Shown here: one piece after another, positions 35,954 through 46,459 of the stretch
Layout of the letters: every line of letters starts with the position of its first letter
Position numbering within the stretch: the first letter of the stretch is position 1
NCBI GenBank assembly: GCA_001442985.1
Contig: LDYB01000014.1
Coordinates: 124,001-188,000, forward strand
DNA from: Armatimonadetes bacterium DC
GTDB taxonomy: Bacteria; Armatimonadota; Fimbriimonadia; Fimbriimonadales; GBS-DC
Direction: 5' to 3'
Length of the DNA: 64,000 bases
Program-made: the position numbers and the translations under genes
The notes under the pieces: generated by a model
Database searches by the model: none
What the model was told of the DNA's origin: nothing
Seen by the model: only the letters and a program-made list of their open reading frames with translations

Positions 35954-38900
35954 CTAAGAATGCAGGAGCGACTCGTAGAGCTGGCGTGTGGGTTCAGCAG
36001 GGGGTGTTTCGAGGATTTCGGTGAGCGCTTTCTGGCATCGGGTGTAGACATACTGCACATCGGCGCGGCGTCCCAGCGCGTGATAGGCACGCATCAGCAG
36101 GCGCACAGACGCCTCGTCGCAGGGATCCAGCTGCAGGGCGCGCTCGCAATACTCAATCACCTCATGGTGTTGCTCTTTCACGGAAGCAATCTGCCCTAAC
36201 ATCAGCAGGCACTCCAGATAGAGCGTGCGCAGGCGCTGCGCGTCGGGCTGACACCAGTCCTCTTCGCTGAATTCGGGGCAGAGGTCGCCCTGATAGAGGC
36301 GCAGGGCATCGTGCAATCGTGCTTCGCGGGCATCTAACTCGTTCAGCGCCAGCGCCTCCTGGGCAATCCGCTCAAATTCAAAAGCATCAGCGACCCAGCC
36401 ATGGGGAGGCGCCCAGCGATACAGCCCTGATTCGTGGTGAATCCAGTCGCCGACAGGGTTGCCGAAGGCGGCGCGGAGCGAGCGGCGCACGGCAGAGACG
36501 GTGGTCTGCAGGTTGACCCGCGCCCGCTCCAGAGGGAGATGGGGGAAGTGGCTCTCGCAGAGGGTGTCGGCATGCACGGGGCGTCCGCGCGCCAGCACGA
36601 GGTGCGCAAAGAGTGCGCGCGTGCGTGGGCTGACCCACTGCGCAGGTGCCATCTGGCGATGGTGGAACCGCACGCTGATCTGCCCCAGCAGGCGCACTTC
36701 CAGCTCCCAGCCGGCGGTACTGAAGGCGGGCGCGTCGGGCACAGGCTTCTTCACACGGCGCAACCCCAGCGGCTTGCCGTACTCGGTCAGCAAACTTTCT
36801 GCGCGTTCCTCATCCTGAAGGGCGGAATCGCCTGCTCCCATCGCGCGTTCCACCTGCGCCCTTTGCAGCAGGCTCAGCCCCAGAAAAAGCGCATGTCCCC
36901 AGCGCTCCGCAAGACGAACCGCTTGCTCGGCGGCTTCGAGGGCGTCCTGCCAGTTTGTCTGCGTCGCTTCGTCCATGGAACGCAGTCGTGCGTATTCCAC
37001 CTGTAATTCGGGAATGGCGTTCACCTCCGCCAGCGGGCGCGCCTGCTCGAGGATCGGTCCTGCGCTCTCTGACTGATGCAGGAGCAGAGCCATCTGGGCT
37101 TGCGTCAGCAGGCATCGGGCGAGCAGAAAACCGTTGCCCATCTTCTGTGCCAGTCGGCGCGATTCGGTGAGCGCCGCCTCCGCCTCCTGAAAACGCTCCA
37201 TCTCTATCAGCGCCAGGGCGCGATAGTAGAGCCACTCCCCTTCGCGCTCAAACCCGACCGCCTGGCGCGTTAAGCGCAGTGCCTGATCGGCGAAATGGAG
37301 CGCTTCCGCGGCGTCGCGATACAGCAGACTGAAGAAAGCCAGCTCGTACACGGCGGAACCTGCCTCGACGGAAGCCTCCAGGGCACGCAGGGCGCGCACA
37401 TGATAAAGCACCTCCGCGCCGCGCCCCTCATGGAGCGCTTTCTCGCCCTGCATCAGATGCCAGAGCTCTTTCCATGCGGGCAGGTTTTGAGCCGACTCAG
37501 CGAGCTGTTCCATCTGCTCCAGCACGGCGTCCGCCAGCTCGGCGTCGCCGCAGGCGAGCGCCAGGCGCAGGGTATAGCGCAGGGTTCCGATCCAGCGCAG
37601 TTGCCATTCTCGCTCTGGGCGCATGCGCGTCCACACCGCTCGATGGAGCGCCAGCGCCGCGTGCAGCTTGCCCTGACACGCCAGCACATAGGCTAAACTC
37701 AACTCCAGCATCGACTGCTGGGCAGCGCTCCAGCCGCCCGCCTGAAGCAGGCTCTGAAGCTCGCTTTCGGCTTCCTGCGCGCGCCCCAGCTGCGCCAGTT
37801 GCCCCGCGCGAGCGCAATGCACCTGCACCCACAGGTTGCGCTGAGGGTCATATTCAGGGTGGGCGGCAATCGCTGCCAGCGCCTCCTGCGACGCCTCCAG
37901 CGCGCGCAGGAGCCCATCGGGCAAGCAAAAAAGCAGATGCGGGCGCTCGGCAAGCAAGGCGAGGCGTTTCTCCATCGCGCCTTGCTGGGTTGCCGCCTGC
38001 AGGCATGCGTCCAGCAGCTGGAGCCGAAAGCGTGCGGGCGAGCGATAGCGCGCCTGATGATGCGCCGCCCAGAGCCGTTCCAGCACCCGCGCGTCTGGCT
38101 CCGCACGCATCCAGTGGAACCATTTCTGCTCTTCGGGGAGGTCGGCATAAGCAGGCGATTCCAGCAACTCCGCAATCTGCCGATGCATCTGTGCCCGCTG
38201 GCGAGCTGGAATCGCCTCGTAAAGCACCTCCCGGACCAGGGGATGGCGCCACCACAGGAACCCTGTCCGCTCCTCCAGCCAGCCTGTCCGCGTCAGGTTC
38301 TCCGCCGAACGCGCCGCCTGACGCGCCTTCACGCCCGTCAGCTCTGTGAGCAAGCCGGGTTCGGATTCCAGTTCCCTGAAAGGGACACCCCCCTCAAAAC
38401 AGCTGAGCCACTGGAGCAGGGCGCGGTCGCGAGCGGAAAGCTCCTGCGCGGAGCGTTGCACCAGCACGCGCAAACCCGCCGGAATCCAGCCCTCCCAATC
38501 CGCTGTGCCCGCACGCAGGTTTTTATCGCTGGCAATCGCCCGTAGAATTTCCACCGTGAACAATAAGTTGCCCCCTGTGCGCTTCCAGAGTGTGTGGACG
38601 AATTCGCTCGCCTCGCGCAAAGCAGGACACCAGTCGCGCACCAGCGCCGCTGTTTCCGATTCCGAGAGCGGCGGAATAACCACCTCCTGCCCCACGCTCT
38701 GCTCCTGGCTGCGGCGCATCAGCGCATAGAGGGCGGGATTCTCCACAGGGGTCGCCAGCGTGAGCAGGATGCCTATCGGCTCATAGCGCACCCCGAAAAG
38801 CCAGCTTTCCAGCATGCGTATCAATGGCTCGGAGGCGCGGTGAAAATCGTCCAGACAGAGCAGAAGCGGTTGCTTGCGTGCGATGGTTCGGAGCGTGCGC

Positions 38901-39253
38901 ACCATCTGCACCGGCAAGAAGCGCGAGTGGGGGGTTCGTAGCCACTGCTCCACCTGCTCGTTCAGGGGTTGCACCGCAGGGTCGTCGGGGAATGCCTGCG
39001 CGATCTGTTCCAGAAGATGGGCGACAGGCATCCAGACGGGTTCTACCTGCTCGCCACGACACCATCCTTCAGCGGGCAGGAGCCCCATCTGCGGCGCCAG
39101 CGCCGTCATCTCGCGCATCAGCGCGGTGCGTCCTGCCCCCCGTTCGCCTGACAAAAACAGCAACCCGCCGTTGCCCTGCGCCACCTGCTGAAGCCACGCC
39201 TGAAGCGCCTGACGCACAGGAGCGCGTACCTCAGAAAGCGGAGTCGTCTGCAT
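35954..39253 (-). CDS. AAA ATPase / SARP-type (OmpR-like wHTH + BTAD) transcriptional regulator
   Basis: Start corrected to ATG 39253 (MQTTPLSEVRAP); FLSGERGAGRTALMREM Walker A; C-terminal LEVRLLGQISVRFHHRQMAPAQWVSPRTRALFAHLVLARGRPVHADTL and BTAD-type TPR. Confidence 0.85.
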   Translation of the reverse strand: MQTTPLSEVRAPVRQALQAWLQQVAQGNGGLLFLSGERGAGRTALMREMTALAPQMGLLPAEGWCRGEQVEPVWMPVAHLLEQIAQAFPDDPAVQPLNEQVEQWLRTPHSRFLPVQMVRTLRTIARKQPLLLCLDDFHRASEPLIRMLESWLFGVRYEPIGILLTLATPVENPALYALMRRSQEQSVGQEVVIPPLSESETAALVRDWCPALREASEFVHTLWKRTGGNLLFTVEILRAIASDKNLRAGTADWEGWIPAGLRVLVQRSAQELSARDRALLQWLSCFEGGVPFRELESEPGLLTELTGVKARQAARSAENLTRTGWLEERTGFLWWRHPLVREVLYEAIPARQRAQMHRQIAELLESPAYADLPEEQKWFHWMRAEPDARVLERLWAAHHQARYRSPARFRLQLLDACLQAATQQGAMEKRLALLAERPHLLFCLPDGLLRALEASQEALAAIAAHPEYDPQRNLWVQVHCARAGQLAQLGRAQEAESELQSLLQAGGWSAAQQSMLELSLAYVLACQGKLHAALALHRAVWTRMRPEREWQLRWIGTLRYTLRLALACGDAELADAVLEQMEQLAESAQNLPAWKELWHLMQGEKALHEGRGAEVLYHVRALRALEASVEAGSAVYELAFFSLLYRDAAEALHFADQALRLTRQAVGFEREGEWLYYRALALIEMERFQEAEAALTESRRLAQKMGNGFLLARCLLTQAQMALLLHQSESAGPILEQARPLAEVNAIPELQVEYARLRSMDEATQTNWQDALEAAEQAVRLAERWGHALFLGLSLLQRAQVERAMGAGDSALQDEERAESLLTEYGKPLGLRRVKKPVPDAPAFSTAGWELEVRLLGQISVRFHHRQMAPAQWVSPRTRALFAHLVLARGRPVHADTLCESHFPHLPLERARVNLQTTVSAVRRSLRAAFGNPVGDWIHHESGLYRWAPPHGWVADAFEFERIAQEALALNELDAREARLHDALRLYQGDLCPEFSEEDWCQPDAQRLRTLYLECLLMLGQIASVKEQHHEVIEYCERALQLDPCDEASVRLLMRAYHALGRRADVQYVYTRCQKALTEILETPPAEPTRQLYESLLHS

Positions 39254-39261
39254 CCGCTTCA

Positions 39262-39267
39262 AGTATA
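39262..39267 (-). promoter_or_regulatory. -10-like GGTATACT, 8 nt before ATG 39253
   Basis: Minus strand GGCAGGTATACTTGAAGCGGATG. Confidence 0.5.
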
Positions 39268-39306
39268 CCTGCCTCTTCGGGTATAATCACAGCGAGGTCG
39301 CAACGG

Positions 39307-40449
39307 ATGGCGCACTTGCAACACCCATGGCTGACACGGATTCGTCCGAGCGCGGTGTTTTCTGTAGGGAACACGCGCGTGGAGCTGTACACGCTGGCGC
39401 CCACGAACCTGCATCGCCTCTCAGCCGATGTGTTGATTCTGCCAGCGGACCCCACCCTGCGCATGGTGCGCGGGATTCGCAAGCAGGTTCGCGATTATGG
39501 CGGCTACCGCCTGATTGAAGACGAAGCCGCGACGCTGGCGCCGCTGCCACCGGGCGGAATCGCCCTCACTTCGGGTGGACGAACCCGGTTCCGTAAAATC
39601 CTGCATCCCAACCTGTATGATGCGCAATACACGACCCACTCCCAGCTCCAGCGTGAGGCGCTCCATAACGCCTTTGAACTCGCCCTCAAGGAAGGCGCCC
39701 GAACGATTGCCGTTGCGGATTACACGCTCGATTTGCGCCGCGCCCTTGCCGAAGAGACCGCCTGTACCCTGATGGAAGCATGGCAGCCGTTCAGCCAGCA
39801 GAGCCTGACCCTCAAAATCGTCACCACGCGCCCCATCAACGGCTGGGCGTTCCAGCAGGTGCTGGGCTGGGTCGCACAACGCGGACTCCAGCCATATCCT
39901 GCCGCCCTGCGCGTGCGCCACACCATCCTTCACACCGTTCAAACTCCCGATTACCTGAGTATTCCTGCTGAAGGCGTGTGGCATTTCACCGACCCGAATC
40001 TGGGCGGCACGCAGAGCCTACTGGCAAAGCGGGGGGGTGTCATCCTCCAGCAGAAGATCAGGGAACTGGCGCCAATCGCGCTGGGAACCAGCACCATCTG
40101 CCCCGCAGGCGCACTGCCACAAGAGTTCGTGGTTCACCTCGCTGTCATGCCCGCGGCTGGGACGGTTTCGCAAGACGCCTTAGCCAGCGCGCTCTCCCAT
40201 GCGCTGGAGCTGAGCCATAATCAGAACCTCTATAGCATTCTCGTGCCCCTGCCTGAAGGGCAGGGCGAGCCGTTCGTGCAGGCAGTGCTTGACGCGATAG
40301 ACGCCTACCTGCATCGGGTGCTTTTCACGCGCATTGAGCGCATTATTCTCACCGCGCCCCAGAATGCACTCTGGCAGGCAGGGCTGGAGCGGCTCCGCCC
40401 GTGGGTGCAACTGCCCCCACCCGAGACGCTTGAAACGGCGGTCGGATAG
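39307..40449 (+). CDS. Protein with two macro-domain-like regions
   Basis: Start corrected to ATG 39307; ADVLILPADPTLRMVRGIRKQVRDYGGYRLIEDEAATLAPLPPGGIALTSGGRTRFRKILHPNL; second: LLAKRGGVILQQKIRELAPIALGTSTICPAGALPQEFVVHLAVMP. Confidence 0.65.
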   Translation: MAHLQHPWLTRIRPSAVFSVGNTRVELYTLAPTNLHRLSADVLILPADPTLRMVRGIRKQVRDYGGYRLIEDEAATLAPLPPGGIALTSGGRTRFRKILHPNLYDAQYTTHSQLQREALHNAFELALKEGARTIAVADYTLDLRRALAEETACTLMEAWQPFSQQSLTLKIVTTRPINGWAFQQVLGWVAQRGLQPYPAALRVRHTILHTVQTPDYLSIPAEGVWHFTDPNLGGTQSLLAKRGGVILQQKIRELAPIALGTSTICPAGALPQEFVVHLAVMPAAGTVSQDALASALSHALELSHNQNLYSILVPLPEGQGEPFVQAVLDAIDAYLHRVLFTRIERIILTAPQNALWQAGLERLRPWVQLPPPETLETAVG

Positions 40450-40463
40450 GGTATCCTTTATAG

Positions 40464-42182
<1,719 letters not shown>

Positions 42183-42241
42183 GTATACTATCCCCCGCAC
42201 CCCGCGTGGGCGGGCAAAGAGAAAAGCGAAAACGGAGGCAC

Positions 42242-43003
42242 ATGATGAAACCTAAAGTTGGAGTGCAGCTCTACTCGGTAAGGGACGATTGCAAACGCGA
42301 CCTGCCCTGGACACTCGCTGAAGTCGCCAAAATCGGCTATCAGGGCGTGGAATTCGCGGGCTACTACGACTACGACGCCAAAACACTCCGCAGAATGCTG
42401 GACGAAAACGGGCTGGAATGCTGCGGCACCCATATCGGAATCGACCACCTGCTGGGCGACAATCTGATGCGCACGCTGGAGTTTCATCAGATTCTGGGCT
42501 GTAAGTATCTGATTGTGCCTGGGTTGCCCGAAGAGCGCCGCGCCTCGCTAACGGCATGGCGTGAGACCGCCCAGCTGTTCAACGAGATTGCCGAGCGTCT
42601 CAAGCCCTACGGCTTCCGCACAGGCTATCACAACCACTGGGTGGAGTTCCAGCCGATGGAGGGCGAAATCCCCTGGGATGTGTTTTTCAGCAACACCTCG
42701 CCTGAGGTGATTATGCAGATTGACACAGGGAATGCCCTGCATGGGGGCGCGCATGCGGAGCCATTCGTGCGCAAATACCCCGGTCGCGCGATTACGGTGC
42801 ATTGCAAGGAGTTCTCCAGCACGAACCCCAACGCCGTGATTGGCGAGGGTGAAGTCCACTGGCAGGAGTTCTTTGAAGCGTGCGAGACGGTCGGCGGCAC
42901 CGAGTGGTACATCGTGGAGCAGGAGACCTACGCCCACTCGCCTCTGGAGACGATTCGCCTCTGCTTTGAGGCGATGCGGCGGATGGGCAAGGTTCACCCG
43001 TAA
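42242..43003 (+). CDS. Sugar phosphate isomerase/epimerase (TIM barrel)
   Basis: KVGVQLYSVRDDCKRDLPWTLAEVAKIGYQGVEFAGY; YHNHWVEF; MQIDTGNALHGG. Confidence 0.88.
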   Translation: MMKPKVGVQLYSVRDDCKRDLPWTLAEVAKIGYQGVEFAGYYDYDAKTLRRMLDENGLECCGTHIGIDHLLGDNLMRTLEFHQILGCKYLIVPGLPEERRASLTAWRETAQLFNEIAERLKPYGFRTGYHNHWVEFQPMEGEIPWDVFFSNTSPEVIMQIDTGNALHGGAHAEPFVRKYPGRAITVHCKEFSSTNPNAVIGEGEVHWQEFFEACETVGGTEWYIVEQETYAHSPLETIRLCFEAMRRMGKVHP

Positions 43004-43119
43004 AGGCACGGGTTTTGGCGCAACGCTGAAACCTTCGAGCGCCCGAATCAGGTATCATAAGAGGAAGGCGAGCGACTGACCGGGCAGTCAGGGGCGCGAC
43101 ACGGAGGTGCAGGCGAGCG

Positions 43120-43602
43120 ATGCGTGCCGAACCGGGCGACCTCGCGCAGGCAGTCGCACTGGCTCTACGCTGGCTCCGCGTGCGTGATTACTCAAGCGCC
43201 GAGATGGCGCAGCGACTGCGCACACGAGGCTTTTCGGAAACGGTTGTTGACGAAGCGCTGAACTGGCTCATCGAAGAGCGATGGCTCTCCGATGAGCGCC
43301 TGACTCAGCGGCTGATTGCGCGATTCTGTGAGGAGGAACCGTCGGGCGACGCGCGCATCCGGCAGGAGTTTGAACGGCGCGGGCTGCCGCCGCCCGCCGA
43401 ACTCCCGCTGGAAGAAACCGAGCGCGCGCTCGAAGCACTCAAACAACGGTTTGGCACGCCTCCTGAACGCTCCGACGCCCGTACCCGCGCCCGCTGGTTC
43501 CGCTTCCTGCTCCAGCGCGGATTCGAAGCGGAAACCGCTCGCCACGCCTTGCAACAGTGGAATCCTGAACTGAGCGACGACCCGTTCCTGTCAGGAGGCT
43601 AA
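43120..43602 (+). CDS. recX: Regulatory protein RecX
   Basis: ALRWLRVRDYSSAEMAQRLRTRGFSETVVDEALNWLIEERWLSDERLTQRLIARF. Confidence 0.82.
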   Translation: MRAEPGDLAQAVALALRWLRVRDYSSAEMAQRLRTRGFSETVVDEALNWLIEERWLSDERLTQRLIARFCEEEPSGDARIRQEFERRGLPPPAELPLEETERALEALKQRFGTPPERSDARTRARWFRFLLQRGFEAETARHALQQWNPELSDDPFLSGG

Positions 43603-43604
43603 CT

Positions 43605-45188
43605 ATGGAAACAATCGTCGGAATCGTGGGTGTTATTCTGGTGGCTCTGCTTGCTGCAGGGGCAGGCTACATGCTCGCCGCGCGCCAGGTGCGGGCGAAG
43701 CACGCCCAGCTTCTGCAGGAAGCCGAGCAGAAGCGCAAAGAGGCAGAATACCAGCTGCAGTGCGCTCAACAGGAGCGCGCCCAGATAGAACGCGAACGCG
43801 AGAACCTCACCCGTGAGGCACTGCTTCAAGCACGCGAGGAAGCACATCGCATTCTGGAGGCGGCGGAGCAGGAGGCACGGGAAAAACGCGCCGAGGTGCT
43901 TCGCCTCGAACAACGACTGCTCCAGCGCGAGGAACTGCTGGAGCATCGCTTCGAGATGATGGAACAGCGCGAGCACGCGCTGATGGAACGCGAGGCGCTC
44001 CTCACCAAAAAACAGGGCGAACTGCGCGAACTGATGGCGCAACGCCGTATCGAACTGGAGCGTATCAGCGGCATGACCACCGAACAGGCGCGCGAGCTGC
44101 TGCTCAAAGAGATTCGAGACGAAATTGAACACGAGGCTGCCATCCTCGCCCGCCAGATCGAAGAAGAGGCGCGACGCGACGCCGAACGCCGCGCCCGCGA
44201 AATCATCCTCGACACAGTACAGCGCTGTGTGGTGGACCATGTGGCGCAAAACACCATCACGGTGCTTCACCTGCCCAGCGAGGAGATGAAGGGGCGAATC
44301 ATCGGACGCGAGGGACGCAATATCCGCCACTTCGAGCATATCACGGGTGTGGATGTGATTATCGACGATACCCCCGAAGCGGTGGTGCTATCCTCGTTTG
44401 ACCCCATCCGCCGCGAAATTGCCCGCATCACGATGCTCAATCTGATTCACGACGGGCGTATTCAGCCTGCCCGCATCGAGGAAGAGTATGAACGCGCCAA
44501 AAACGAGGTAGAGCGCCGTATCTGGCAGGCAGGCGAAGAAGCGGTGCTACAGGTGGGGCTAACGGGCATGCACCCCGAAATCGTGCGCACGCTGGGCAAA
44601 CTGCGCTACCGCACCAGCTACGCCCAGAATGTGCTGGACCACTCCATCGAGGTGGCGATGCTGGCGGGCTTGCTCGCAGCCGAGCTGAAGCTGGATACGC
44701 GCCTTGTCAAGCGCGCCGCCCTGCTTCATGACATCGGCAAAGCGCTCGAAAACGCCACAGAAGGTCCGCACGCGATTGTGGGCATGGAGTTCCTGCGCCG
44801 CTTCGGGGAGAACGAGCTGGTGTGCAACGCTGTCGGGGCACACCACTACGATATTGAGCCTGCCAGCCTCGAGGCGCATGTGGTGATTATTGCCGACTCC
44901 ATCTCGGCGGCGCGCCCCGGCGCCCGACGCGAATCGCTCCAGCAGTACCTGCGCCGGATGCAGGACCTGGAGCGCATCGCCATGAGCTTCGAGGGCGTCG
45001 AGAAAGTTTACGCCATTCAGGCGGGGCGCGAGGTGCGTGTGCTGGTCAAACCCAACGAGGTGGACGACTGGCGTGCGCATCAGCTTGCTCGCGAAATCGC
45101 CCACAAAATTCAGGCAGAACTGGAGTATCCGGGGCAGGTCAAAGTCACGGTCATCCGCGAAGTGCGCGCCCACCATATCGCCCACTGA
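43605..45188 (+). CDS. rny: Ribonuclease Y
   Basis: TM + long coiled coil; KH GRIIGREGRNIRHFEHITGVDVIIDDTPEAVVLSSFDP; HD ALLHDIGKAL. Confidence 0.96.
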   Translation: METIVGIVGVILVALLAAGAGYMLAARQVRAKHAQLLQEAEQKRKEAEYQLQCAQQERAQIERERENLTREALLQAREEAHRILEAAEQEAREKRAEVLRLEQRLLQREELLEHRFEMMEQREHALMEREALLTKKQGELRELMAQRRIELERISGMTTEQARELLLKEIRDEIEHEAAILARQIEEEARRDAERRAREIILDTVQRCVVDHVAQNTITVLHLPSEEMKGRIIGREGRNIRHFEHITGVDVIIDDTPEAVVLSSFDPIRREIARITMLNLIHDGRIQPARIEEEYERAKNEVERRIWQAGEEAVLQVGLTGMHPEIVRTLGKLRYRTSYAQNVLDHSIEVAMLAGLLAAELKLDTRLVKRAALLHDIGKALENATEGPHAIVGMEFLRRFGENELVCNAVGAHHYDIEPASLEAHVVIIADSISAARPGARRESLQQYLRRMQDLERIAMSFEGVEKVYAIQAGREVRVLVKPNEVDDWRAHQLAREIAHKIQAELEYPGQVKVTVIREVRAHHIAH

Positions 45189-45193
45189 GAAAA

Positions 45194-45226
45194 AACCCTC
45201 TCCCCCTTCACGAGGGGGAGAGGGTT
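45194..45226 (-). terminator. Terminator hairpin between rny and the fasciclin gene
   Basis: AACCCTCTCCCCC-ttcacga-GGGGGAGAGGGTT with T-run when read on minus strand. Confidence 0.7.
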
Positions 45227-45257
45227 CGGCGGAGAGGGAGCAGGCAGAAGGAGGTAC

Positions 45258-45764
45258 TCAGTAGCCTTTTCGGGGAGTGTCCTTGGGAGGGAGGATGACC
45301 TTGTCGATCACATGGATGACGCCGTTCGTGCATTCGATGTCCGCCTTGACGACCTTCGCGTCGTTGATATAGACGGTATTGTTTCGAACGCGGATATTGA
45401 TAGATTTGCCCTGAAGCGTCTTTGCGCTCTTGAGCTTGACAACATCCTTAGACATAACCTTGCCCGAAACCACATGGTAGAGCAGCACCTGCTTGAGAGC
45501 CTCTTTGTCCTTCAGCAGGGCGTCCACCTGGGCTTTGGGCAGCTTCGCGAAGGCTTCGTCGGTCGGCGCGAATACCGTGAACGGACCCTCACCCCGCAGT
45601 GCATCGACAAGGCCCGCCTCCTGAACCAGCTTGACGAGAGTCTTGAACTGCCCCGCCGCGACAGCGGTGTCCACAATATCCTTCTTCTCGCGGGGCGCGG
45701 CGACCACGCCGACAGTCAAAACGATCGCTGCAAACGCACCTGGAAACCACTTGCCGTTTTTCAT
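45258..45764 (-). CDS. Secreted fasciclin-domain protein
   Basis: Start [84 protein letters not shown]. Confidence 0.93.
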   Translation of the reverse strand: MKNGKWFPGAFAAIVLTVGVVAAPREKKDIVDTAVAAGQFKTLVKLVQEAGLVDALRGEGPFTVFAPTDEAFAKLPKAQVDALLKDKEALKQVLLYHVVSGKVMSKDVVKLKSAKTLQGKSINIRVRNNTVYINDAKVVKADIECTNGVIHVIDKVILPPKDTPRKGY

Positions 45765-45831
45765 ACCCTTGCCTCCTGTATCGGATGGCAAGAGGATACC
45801 CCCCTCTACGAAGCCTGTTCTGTGATTTATA

Positions 45832-46428
45832 TCACACTTCGCGAAATTCCATCAAACGCGCCACATACCGCGCCAGAATATCGGTCTCGATGTTCACCTT
45901 ATCGCCAATCTGGCGCGTGTGCAGGTTGGTTGCCTGCCATGTGTGCGGGATAATCCACACACTGAAGCCTTCGGCGTTGACCTCCACCACCGTGAGGCTG
46001 ATACCGTCTACCGCGATAGAGCCTTTGGGCACGATATAGCGCAGGTACTGGCGGTCGTCCAGTCGGAACCACAGGATTCGCCCGTTGCCTTCCTGCTGGA
46101 GGGCAGTCAGTTCGGCGGTGGTATCCACATGCCCCTGCACGAAGTGTCCGCCCAGTCGGCTGGTGGGGGTGAGCGGGCGTTCCAGATTCACGAGGTCGCC
46201 TGGCTGAAGCATGCCCAGATTCGTGCGGCGCAGAGTCTCCGCCACCATCTCGAACTGCATCTGATGGTCGTGAACGCTTTGCACGGTCAGGCAGACGCCA
46301 TTAATGGCGACACTGGCGCCCACAGGCTCCACGAACGGCGCTTCCAGAGTCAGCCGCGCCCCCGCGCCCGCCTCGTGCGGCTCCACTGTAATCACCTTGC
46401 CGACCGCTTCCACCAGCCCTGTGAACAT
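45832..46428 (-). CDS. ribE: Riboflavin synthase alpha chain
   Basis: [53 protein letters not shown]. Confidence 0.95.
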   Translation of the reverse strand: MFTGLVEAVGKVITVEPHEAGAGARLTLEAPFVEPVGASVAINGVCLTVQSVHDHQMQFEMVAETLRRTNLGMLQPGDLVNLERPLTPTSRLGGHFVQGHVDTTAELTALQQEGNGRILWFRLDDRQYLRYIVPKGSIAVDGISLTVVEVNAEGFSVWIIPHTWQATNLHTRQIGDKVNIETDILARYVARLMEFREV

Positions 46429-46437
46429 GTGGGGGAG

Positions 46438-46443
46438 AGTATA
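46438..46443 (-). promoter_or_regulatory. -10-like GGTATACT, 9 nt before riboflavin synthase ATG
   Basis: Minus strand AAGGTATACTCTCCCCCACATG. Confidence 0.5.
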
Positions 46444-46459
46444 CCTTCCTTCAGCTCAA

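Noticed and set aside
37474-38349. 291-aa plus-strand Ala/Pro/Arg-rich ORF inside the SARP regulator
   Set aside because: Low-complexity antisense frame in GC-rich coding DNA
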